Shown: positions 1 to 5,151 of the stretch, in pieces
How positions within the stretch are numbered: the stretch's first letter is position 1
Layout: the number at the start of each line of letters is the position of its first letter
From: Candidatus Altarchaeum sp.
GTDB taxonomy: Archaea > Altiarchaeota > Altiarchaeia > Altiarchaeales > Altiarchaeaceae
Assembly: GCA_018260755.1 (NCBI GenBank)
Contig: JAGTWP010000057.1
Span: 1 to 8,350, forward strand
Reading direction: 5' to 3'
Length of the DNA: 8,350 nucleotides
Translations under genes and position numbers: made by a program
Notes under the pieces: model-generated
The model's input: the letters and a program-made list of their open reading frames with translations, nothing else
Told to the model about the DNA's origin: nothing
The model's database searches: none

Positions 1-96
1 TTCAATTCCTTCTTTTTGGTTTTCTTTGGTCTTTTCTTATTCAATTCCTTCTTTTTCTTCAATTCCTTCTTTTTGGTTTTCTTTGGTCTTTTCTTC
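1..96. repeat. 57-bp-period repeat encoding the Cdc6 tail
   Basis: Bases 1-38 are identical to 58-95. The start of the unit is repeated again at 40-56, and a degenerate copy follows from 97. On the minus strand the long unit reads EKTKENQKEGIE. The copies differ at 39 versus 96 (a versus c), and this single difference creates the TAA stop of cdc6. The reading frame beyond the stop stays open to base 1. Confidence 0.9.
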
Positions 97-1557
97 TTCA
101 ATTCCCTCTTTTTGTTTTTCTTCTATTTTTTCTTCCTTTTCCTTTTGTATCTCATCACCGAATAACAATTTCTCAATCTTTTCAACAACCTCTTTCGGAG
201 TGTAATATTTTCCGACACCTATTATAGTTGTATTTCCTCTGATACCTTTTCCTGATTCCGAAAGTGCTAAAAGCTCACACTTTTGTAAATCATTCAAATA
301 TTCCCTGAACCATCGCATCGTTTTTGGCTTTTCTCCGATGATTTTACATTTTTCTTCATACGACTCGTATGCCTCTCCCGAAAGAATCGCATCCGGCTGA
401 ATATCAATTAACCGCTTATATTTTTTCTTAAAAATTGCATCCGCCACTGCATAAAGCACTATCATCTGGTGCCTGTAAAGTCGTTTTATCCATTCATTTA
501 AAGTATCTACATTTAAAACATCGCACCCTTTTTTAACTTCGTCATAAGTTACCTTTGGTTTTCCTTCTTTTTCTGCAATTTCACCAGAAATTTGAAGCAA
601 ATTCAAAGCATATCTTACATCTCCATCATACGTCTTTTTTACATATCCCGCAGCAAAACTTATTGCTGATTTTTCAACAACTCCCTCATAAAATGCCAAC
701 TTTACCCTTTCTTCTAAAATTTTTTCAAGCTGCGGGACATCATATTTTTCAAAAAACATCCCTTTTTTTGATAAACTGCTCCTTGTTCGCGGATCAAGTT
801 TTTCTTTAAATTTCATATCATTTGTTGTGCTTATTATAGTTATTCCAGCATTAAAATTATATTCTTCCCTATTTTCCGAATTATCATTCAGATCGCCATT
901 CATCCTAACAAGGTTATAAAATATACTATCTTTATTGGAATTTTTTTTAATCGCATCAACTTCGTCTAATGCAAGCATCAGGGCAATTTTTCCTCTTTTT
1001 AAGACCTTTTCAAGAAACTCGTAAAGTTTTTCCACAGCAAGCCCGTCAAGTTTATCGCCGTAAATTTTATTGTTTTGAGCATTCGGATTGCTGCTATCGC
1101 CCAAAGATATATTTTTAAGCCGTTCATCTTCTAATATTCTAAGTACAACCTGATATTCGGATGTTGCTTTTTCTCTGCAATTTATATATTTTGTGATTAC
1201 CTCTACATTACTTTTTTTATTATTCCTTTGAAATTTCTCCATGTCGTCAAAGACCCTCTTGATTACGGATGTTTTTCCTGTTCCTGGTGTCCCGTATATA
1301 AATATATTCATAGGTATACATCCCCGGAATGCATCACTTAAAACAGATGCCAGGTCCTTACACTCATTTTCTCTGCCCGGAAGTTTTGAAGGAATATAAT
1401 CGGGTGTTGTTTTTTTCTTATCTTTAAAAATTTTGTTATTGTTAAGCTCGTTATGACGGATGTTAAGAATATCTTTAAATAAATTTCCATCTGTTTCTTT
1501 GCTTTCTTCCTGTGTTTCTTTTACGCCGGCATCTCCAGTTACATCTGTTACCTCCAT
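37..1557 (-). CDS. cdc6: Orc1/Cdc6 replication initiator (AAA+ ATPase)
   Basis: Origin-binding initiator that marks archaeal replication origins and helps load the MCM helicase. The 506-residue protein shows the AAA+ order expected of the family: Walker A GTPGTGKT at 89-96, Walker B with DEVD at 198-201, sensor 1 STTND at 243-247, the DPRTRSSL segment at 255-262 and a sensor 2-like GDVRYALNLL at 312-321. A winged-helix DNA-binding region follows at about 365-450. Two parts are unusual: a polar, acidic N-terminal leader of about 45 residues, and a Lys/Glu-rich tail from about 470 to the end, encoded by DNA repeats. Archaeal Cdc6 is usually near 400 residues, so both ends are extensions. The ATG at 1557 has no Shine-Dalgarno sequence but has a TATA-like box about 22 bp upstream. 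The gene faces away from sepF across a long AT-rich region, a common place for an archaeal origin. Confidence 0.95.
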   Translation of the reverse strand: MEVTDVTGDAGVKETQEESKETDGNLFKDILNIRHNELNNNKIFKDKKKTTPDYIPSKLPGRENECKDLASVLSDAFRGCIPMNIFIYGTPGTGKTSVIKRVFDDMEKFQRNNKKSNVEVITKYINCREKATSEYQVVLRILEDERLKNISLGDSSNPNAQNNKIYGDKLDGLAVEKLYEFLEKVLKRGKIALMLALDEVDAIKKNSNKDSIFYNLVRMNGDLNDNSENREEYNFNAGITIISTTNDMKFKEKLDPRTRSSLSKKGMFFEKYDVPQLEKILEERVKLAFYEGVVEKSAISFAAGYVKKTYDGDVRYALNLLQISGEIAEKEGKPKVTYDEVKKGCDVLNVDTLNEWIKRLYRHQMIVLYAVADAIFKKKYKRLIDIQPDAILSGEAYESYEEKCKIIGEKPKTMRWFREYLNDLQKCELLALSESGKGIRGNTTIIGVGKYYTPKEVVEKIEKLLFGDEIQKEKEEKIEEKQKEGIEEEKTKENQKEGIEEKEGIE

Positions 1558-1574
1558 TTTAAATTTAGTAATAT

Positions 1575-1584
1575 TAATATAAAA
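1575..1584 (-). promoter_or_regulatory. TATA-like box of cdc6
   Basis: On the minus strand this reads TTTTATATTA, centred about 22 bp upstream of the ATG. No ribosome-binding site lies between, which fits a leaderless or very short-leader mRNA. An identical box lies at 1934-1943 in the duplicate. In DNA this AT-rich the call is tentative. Confidence 0.4.
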
Positions 1585-1630
1585 CTTATTAAATTTATTT
1601 GATAAAATAGCTAATTATTAAATTTATAGT

Positions 1631-1691
1631 GTTAATTTGATAATTTATAAACTTTAATTTATAAATTTATAATGTCACAATGTTAATTTGA
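1631..1691. other. Candidate origin/initiator-binding element (repeated at 1990-2050)
   Basis: A perfect inverted repeat, AATTTATAAA and TTTATAAATT with a 6-nt loop (1642-1667), is flanked by two direct copies of GTTAATTTGA (1631-1640 and 1682-1691). The whole block recurs at 1990-2050. Archaeal origins often sit beside cdc6 and contain iterated boxes next to an easily melted AT-rich stretch. No canonical origin recognition box was recognised, so the assignment rests on context. Confidence 0.3.
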
Positions 1692-1781
1692 AAAGGTATA
1701 AAAATTAAAATCAAATAAAATGTCAAACATAATTAAACTTTTAATCGAAATTTTTGGTGGGGCAGTAATCATAATCGTATT

Positions 1782-1916
1782 TTTAAAAATTTTGTTATTG
1801 TTAAGCTCGTTATGACGGATGTTAAGAATATCTTTAAATAAATTTCCATCTGTTTCTTTGCTTTCTTCCTGTGTTTCTTTTACGCCGGCATCTCCAGTTA
1901 CATCTGTTACCTCCAT
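1782..1916 (-). pseudogene. Truncated duplicate of the cdc6 5' end
   Basis: The minus strand encodes the first 45 residues of Cdc6 exactly (MEVTDVTGDA to NNNKIFK), then leaves the repeat and continues for about 32 unrelated residues to a stop near 1683. No AAA+ motif is present, so it cannot be an initiator. It has a full copy of the cdc6 promoter region, so it could be transcribed and read through into the intact gene. It is best seen as a by-product of the duplication. A short regulatory peptide is possible but nothing supports it. Confidence 0.75.
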
Positions 1917-2080
1917 TTTAAATTTAGTAATATTAATATAAAACTTATTAAATTTATTTGATAAAATAGCTAATTATTAAATTTATAGTGTTAATTTGAT
2001 AATTTATAAACTTTAATTTATAAATTTATAATGTCACAATGTTAATTTGAAAAGGTATAAAAATTAAAATCAAATAAAAT
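1782..2080. repeat. 299-bp direct repeat, copy 2
   Basis: Perfect second copy of 1423-1721. It carries the cdc6 start codon, its first 45 codons (1782-1916) and the same 164 bp of upstream DNA. It ends 33 bp before the sepF start, so part of the sepF promoter region may lie in it. Confidence 0.95.
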
Positions 2081-2113
2081 TAAATCATAAATAAAAATTT
2101 ATCAAAACATAAA

Positions 2114-2506
2114 ATGGGCTTTTTTGACTGGTTATTCGGAAAAAAGGAAGAAAAGAAGGTAACTACACCGCAACCTGCAGTGGGAAATGTAAATCTGAAT
2201 GAAGCAATGACTACTGCAACAAAAGAGGAAGAAACTATCAGAAGATATGTCAAAGTGACTGATTTGAATTCAATTGATAAAATTGATAAAATAAGGAGAG
2301 ATTTGTTAGCAGGAAATGTTATAGTAGCTGATGTCGGAGAAATTTCAAAGAGCAGCACAGATAAGTCTTCATTGCAAATGATTTTAAAAGAGCTAAAGAA
2401 CAAAGTAGAAGATGTTCACGGAGAGATTGCCAGATTATCAGAGGAAAGGTTAATTCTTATTCCGTCTGATATGAGATTTGTCAGAGTTGCCGGAAAAGAA
2501 GAATAA
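2114..2506 (+). CDS. sepF: Archaeal SepF, FtsZ membrane anchor
   Basis: Cell division protein expected to tether the FtsZ ring to the membrane. The 130-residue protein begins with a short amphipathic segment, MGFFDWLFGKKEEKK, typical of SepF membrane-targeting helices. A polar linker follows (about 16-40), then the SepF core (about 41-125). The core holds the family-like stretches DVGEI (73-77) and VHGEIARLSEERLILIP (101-117), followed by the MRFVRV strand (120-125). Length fits archaeal SepF. The ATG at 2114 has no Shine-Dalgarno sequence. The AT-rich sequence about 27 bp upstream straddles the end of the 299-bp duplication, so that event may have altered its promoter. It is divergent from cdc6 and followed by ahaH after 93 bp. 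FtsZ itself is not in the window. Confidence 0.9.
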   Translation: MGFFDWLFGKKEEKKVTTPQPAVGNVNLNEAMTTATKEEETIRRYVKVTDLNSIDKIDKIRRDLLAGNVIVADVGEISKSSTDKSSLQMILKELKNKVEDVHGEIARLSEERLILIPSDMRFVRVAGKEE

Positions 2507-2599
2507 ATAGTTTTGTTTGTATTTTTGAATCGGCACCATATTTTTATTTTGAGAAGTATGAAATTTAATTGGGAAATTTAAAAATTTTAACTAAAAAAG

Positions 2600-2908
2600 A
2601 TGGAGGAAATTAAACAAATCCGGGAGGCAGAAAATAAAGCAGAAAATCAGATAAAGGAGGCAAAAAATAACGGCGAATTGAAAATAAAAGATGCATATAG
2701 CAAAAGAGATATAATTTCAGGCGAAAAACAAAAGAAAATTTTGGCGGAAATAGAAGACAAAAAGAAACGGGTTATTGATGATGCAAAATCAGAAAGAGAA
2801 AAAATTCTTAAAAATAATTTAGATGATATTAAAGCGCTAAATGAAAAGGCAAGTAAAAATTTTGACATTGCCGTGAACTCAATACTCAAGATATTCAAAG
2901 ATATGTAA
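2600..2908 (+). CDS. ahaH: A-type ATP synthase subunit H (peripheral stalk coiled coil)
   Basis: Likely subunit H of the archaeal A1A0 ATP synthase, which pairs with subunit E to form the peripheral stalk joining the catalytic head to the membrane part. The 102 residues are almost entirely a charged coiled coil without Pro, Cys or Trp. Typical features are the opening IKQIREAENKAENQIKEAK (4-22), alternating Lys/Glu/Ala heptads, and a C-terminal hydrophobic helix, AVNSILKIFKDM (91-102), like the end of AhaH proteins. Length matches the family (about 100-105). The start overlaps no SD; ATGGAGG lies after the ATG. The gene is not followed by the other ATPase genes, which it usually leads, but by csl4 50 bp downstream. 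A generic coiled-coil protein is the main alternative. Confidence 0.7.
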   Translation: MEEIKQIREAENKAENQIKEAKNNGELKIKDAYSKRDIISGEKQKKILAEIEDKKKRVIDDAKSEREKILKNNLDDIKALNEKASKNFDIAVNSILKIFKDM

Positions 2909-2958
2909 AAATAACCTTGATTATTTTTAATATTCTTTTAGATTTTATTCAATTTATA

Positions 2959-3534
2959 ATGGTATTTATTGGTGATTATATTGGCACGATAGAAGAATTT
3001 ATTCCCGAAGACGGAACTTATGTTGAAGACGGGAAAATTTATGCCGCAGTCATGGGTGATTTAAAGCAAAATGATGAGAGAAAAATTGTCTTTAATATGA
3101 AACTTCCGCGGCTCAGGGTTGGAAGCATAGTATTGGCAGAGATTACAGATGTGAGAAATAACAGTGCGACCGCAAAAATAATTAAATTTTTAGGATACAA
3201 ACAAAATGTCTTTGTTTCTGCTGGTATTTTTGTCTCGCAAATTTCCGATGAGTATGCCGATAAGGTAAGCAGTTTTTTGGGTGTCGGAGATATAGTTAAA
3301 GCAAAAATTGTCAGAAATGAGAAAAATTTAATAGACCTTTCAACAAAGGGAAATTTCGGAGTTGTTAAAGCGTTTTGTAAGGTATGCAGACACGAATTGA
3401 TATTAAACAAAGAGAAAATCGGTTCTAAGTCCTTAATATGTCCTAACTGTAAGGGAGCGGAAACAAGAAAGATAGCAAGTGATTACGGAGATGTTAAAGA
3501 TGTTTTTTACAGCCACCCCAAAAATCACATGTAA
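2959..3534 (+). CDS. csl4: Exosome RNA-binding subunit Csl4
   Basis: Cap subunit of the archaeal exosome, which binds RNA and helps feed it into the Rrp41/Rrp42 ring for 3'-5' degradation or tailing. From the ATG at 2959 the protein has 191 residues, in line with archaeal Csl4. The N-terminal domain has the family-like GDYIGTIEEFIPEDGTY (5-21). An S1 RNA-binding domain spans about 55-130, with VGSIVLAEITDV and VGDIVKAKIV strands. A C-terminal zinc ribbon uses C140, C143, C161 and C164 (two CxxC pairs). The frame can be extended to a TTG at 2917, but the extra 14 residues are hydrophobic and unlike the family, and they start 9 bp after the ahaH stop, so the ATG is preferred. It ends just before the hairpin array. 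Confidence 0.92.
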   Translation: MVFIGDYIGTIEEFIPEDGTYVEDGKIYAAVMGDLKQNDERKIVFNMKLPRLRVGSIVLAEITDVRNNSATAKIIKFLGYKQNVFVSAGIFVSQISDEYADKVSSFLGVGDIVKAKIVRNEKNLIDLSTKGNFGVVKAFCKVCRHELILNKEKIGSKSLICPNCKGAETRKIASDYGDVKDVFYSHPKNHM

Positions 3535-3547
3535 TTTAAAAATTTTT

Positions 3548-3819
3548 AGATTTTTAAAGATTGAAAATCTTGCGTATTTTCAGTAATTTTTTGAAAATTT
3601 CGTATGTATTAAAAAATATTTGAAATATTTTTTAAGATTGAATATTTATTTATAAATTTTCAGTAAAATTTTGTCACCTCACTTCGTTCGGAGATTTACA
3701 AAATGCTTTGCATTTTGTAAGATTGAAATCAAAAGATTTCAGTATTACAAAATGTTCCAAACATTTTGTAAGATTGAAATCAAAAGATTTCAGTATTTCA
3801 AAATTCCATTTTGAAAATA
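3548..3819. repeat. Ordered stem-loop array between convergent genes
   Basis: Four modules share the frame AAGAT, stem-loop, GTA. Their stems are TGAAAAT/ATTTTCA (3562-3582), TGAA.ATTTAT/ATAAAT.TTCA (3639-3662) and TGAAATC/GATTTCA (3724-3741 and again 3775-3792). Between and after them lie other hairpins: AATTTT/AAAATT (3585-3599), AAAAAATATTT/AAATATTTTTT (3611-3633), TTACAAAATGC/GCATTTTGTAA (3696-3720), TTACAAAATGTT/AACATTTTGTAA (3745-3771) and TTTCAAAAT/ATTTTGAAA (3796-3816). Stem sequences differ but pairing is kept. The array sits between the ends of csl4 and the CBS gene, so it may act as a two-way transcript end, a 3'-UTR structure or a REP-like element. Confidence 0.8.
3711..3797. repeat. 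36-bp perfect direct repeat within the hairpin array
   Basis: Bases 3711-3746 are identical to 3762-3797, a 51-bp period. Each copy spans the 3' arm of one hairpin, the AAGAT linker, the TGAAATC/GATTTCA stem-loop and the AGTATT linker. It looks like the most recent duplication of a module in the array. Confidence 0.9.
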
Positions 3820-3821
3820 CT

Positions 3822-3913
3822 CTCTGAATAGTTTGTATATTAATAACCACAATGTATTAATATATACTAATAATAATAATGTATTAATATAGATTTAATA
3901 CCTCTGAATAGTT
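3822..3913. repeat. 12-bp direct repeats flanking an AT-rich segment
   Basis: CTCTGAATAGTT occurs at 3822-3833 and 3902-3913, 80 bp apart. Inside, AATGTATTAATATA occurs twice (3851-3864 and 3878-3891), and TATATTAATA at 3836-3845 is inverted at 3882-3891. This fills the gap between the hairpin array and the end of the CBS gene. No gene is seen here. Confidence 0.6.
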
Positions 3914-3920
3914 ACAAAAT

Positions 3921-4286
3921 TTATCTTAGTAGTGCTTTGACAATATCTTTCATTGTGATTATACCTATACATGCTCCGTTGCTTATTACAGGCAATCTTC
4001 TTATATCTTTTTCAATCATAATTTTTGCCGCCTTTTCAACAGAAACATAAGGATCTACCTGAATGATTTCCTCATGCAGTATCTTTTTCACGGATGAATT
4101 TAAAGGAATATTTTTCTGGATTGCTCTTAAAATATCCTTTTCAGTTAAAATACCTCTTATTATGTCTTCTTTCATAACTAAAACCGCCCCTATATTTTCC
4201 TTTGTCATTAAGTCCGATGCTTCCTGTATGGTTGATTCTGGCTTTACCGAATGAATTTTCCTGTTCACTATTGATATTACTTCCAT
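3921..4286 (-). CDS. CBS-domain pair protein
   Basis: A stand-alone tandem CBS (Bateman) module of 121 residues. Such modules bind adenosine nucleotides or related ligands and regulate partner proteins. CBS1 spans about 1-57 and contains TIQEASDLMTKENIGAVLV, followed by GILTEKDILRAI (45-56). CBS2 spans about 64-121 with VEKAAKIMIEKDIRRLPVI (83-101) and GIITMKDIVKAL (108-119). There is no extra catalytic, DNA-binding or membrane domain, so the partner cannot be read from the sequence. The ATG at 4286 has a TATA-like ATTTAATAAA (minus strand) about 29 bp upstream and no Shine-Dalgarno sequence, consistent with a leaderless mRNA. It is divergent from pyrH across 151 bp and convergent with csl4. 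Joint control with pyrH is possible but not shown. Confidence 0.9.
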   Translation of the reverse strand: MEVISIVNRKIHSVKPESTIQEASDLMTKENIGAVLVMKEDIIRGILTEKDILRAIQKNIPLNSSVKKILHEEIIQVDPYVSVEKAAKIMIEKDIRRLPVISNGACIGIITMKDIVKALLR

Positions 4287-4310
4287 TTTAAAATCTATTT
4301 GATTGTTAAA

Positions 4311-4320
4311 TTTATTAAAT
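4311..4320 (-). promoter_or_regulatory. TATA-like box of the CBS gene
   Basis: ATTTAATAAA on the minus strand, centred about 29 bp before the ATG, a spacing that fits leaderless transcription. The surrounding DNA is nearly all A and T, so the call is modest. Confidence 0.35.
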
Positions 4321-4328
4321 TTTGGATT

Positions 4329-4403
4329 GTTAAAATTTAGAGTCGTTAAAATTTAGAGTTGTTTGTTGTTTATTTATTATTTTTATATTATTATTTTTAT
4401 ATT
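4329..4403. repeat. Short tandem repeats in the CBS/pyrH divergent promoter region
   Basis: GTTAAAATTTAGAGT occurs at 4329-4343 and 4345-4359 (16-bp period). ATTATTTTTATATT occurs at 4376-4389 and 4390-4403 (14-bp period). Both pairs lie between two divergent genes. They could be iterated regulator sites or plain slippage products. Confidence 0.6.
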
Positions 4404-4437
4404 ATTAATTACTATTTCTAAATTAAATTAATCAAAT

Positions 4438-5106
4438 ATGAAAGTTGTCTTTTCGTTAGGGGGTTCAATGGTGTGCCCAGATGATATAGATAAAAACTAC
4501 ATCAATAAATTTTCAAAATTTTTGAAGGAAATTTCAGAAAAATGTAAGGTTTATGTCGTTGTTGGCGGAGGAAAAACAGCGAGAAAATATGTTGATGTGG
4601 CAAGGAAATTTCATGCAAACGAATTCTTTTGTGATGTTATAGGAATATATGCAACCCGGCTAAATGCCTGTTTGCTTATGGCATCCTTAAATTCAGACCA
4701 TTTCTCTCCGTTTGAAAGTATAGAAGATGCATCAAAAAGTCCTGAAAAAATTGTTGTTATGGGCGGAACACATCCGATGCACACGACAGACGGAGTTGCG
4801 GCAATGTTAGCCGAAAATGTCAGGGCTGATTTGTTTATAAATTTAACAAATGTTGAGTATGTATATGACAAAGACCCGAAAAAATACAAAGATGCAAAGA
4901 AATATGAAAAGATAGGTTATGATGAGTTGATAGAAATTTTAAATAAAGGAGAGATGTCTGCTTCTGCAAATAACATATTGGACTTGGTTGCCGCAAAAAC
5001 AATAAAAAGGAGCAAAATAAAAACATTAATCATGAACGGGAGAAATTTTGAAAATTTAAAGAATGCAATAGAAAGAAAGAAATTTATTGGAACAAGCGTT
5101 GAATGA
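4438..5106 (+). CDS. pyrH: UMP kinase, archaeal type
   Basis: Phosphorylates UMP to UDP with ATP in pyrimidine nucleotide synthesis; a cytosolic enzyme of the amino acid kinase fold. The 222 residues match archaeal PyrH in length. The N-terminal phosphate loop is SLGGS (6-10). VVGGGKTARKY (41-51) is the glycine-rich UMP/phosphate segment, GGTHPMHTTDGVAAMLAE (109-126) is the conserved acceptor-site block, and NVEYVYDKDPKK (138-149) is the nucleotide-binding motif shared by the family. The C-terminus has the DLVAAKTIKRSKIKTLIMNG block (182-201). The ATG at 4438 is preceded only by A/T sequence, with no Shine-Dalgarno sequence. It is divergent from the CBS gene and convergent with the radical-SAM gene, whose stop codon lies 30 bp away. 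Confidence 0.95.
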   Translation: MKVVFSLGGSMVCPDDIDKNYINKFSKFLKEISEKCKVYVVVGGGKTARKYVDVARKFHANEFFCDVIGIYATRLNACLLMASLNSDHFSPFESIEDASKSPEKIVVMGGTHPMHTTDGVAAMLAENVRADLFINLTNVEYVYDKDPKKYKDAKKYEKIGYDELIEILNKGEMSASANNILDLVAAKTIKRSKIKTLIMNGRNFENLKNAIERKKFIGTSVE

Positions 5107-5151
5107 AAAATGAAAAATTAATAAAAAATTATAATTTTAAATTTCTTTTAT
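5107..5151. terminator. Probable two-way terminator between pyrH and the radical-SAM gene
   Basis: The two genes converge across 30 bp. A-runs at 5107-5127 give T-runs on the minus strand after the radical-SAM stop, and T-runs at about 5133-5151 follow pyrH on the plus strand. Archaeal transcription commonly ends at such T tracts without a hairpin. Confidence 0.45.

Larger units (their letters stand above)
1423..1721. repeat. 299-bp direct repeat, copy 1 (cdc6 5' end and upstream region)
   Basis: Identical by eye to 1782-2080 at an offset of 359 bp, with 60 bp of unrelated sequence (1722-1781) between the copies. This copy holds the first 45 codons of the intact cdc6 gene (1423-1557) and 164 bp upstream, including its TATA-like box. 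Confidence 0.95.

Noticed and set aside
555-809. Plus-strand open frame within cdc6
   Set aside because: It lies antisense to the AAA+ and winged-helix coding region and is a composition shadow.
1683-1781. The 32 residues after the duplicated Cdc6 leader as a real protein end
   Set aside because: They come from reading the spacer and the promoter region of the intact gene; the composition (Ile, Phe, Leu, Asn) is that of AT-rich noncoding DNA.
2917-2958. TTG start for csl4, adding 14 residues
   Set aside because: The extension is hydrophobic and unlike Csl4 N-termini, while the ATG at 2959 leads straight into the conserved GDYIGT stretch.
3675-3693. CTCACTTCGTTCGGAG segment as a strong GC hairpin
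   Set aside because: Only the outer CTC/GAG pairs cleanly; the interior does not form a continuous stem.
3711-3797. CRISPR array
   Set aside because: Only two copies of the 36-bp repeat, the 15-bp spacing is part of a hairpin shared with the repeat, and no cas gene is present.
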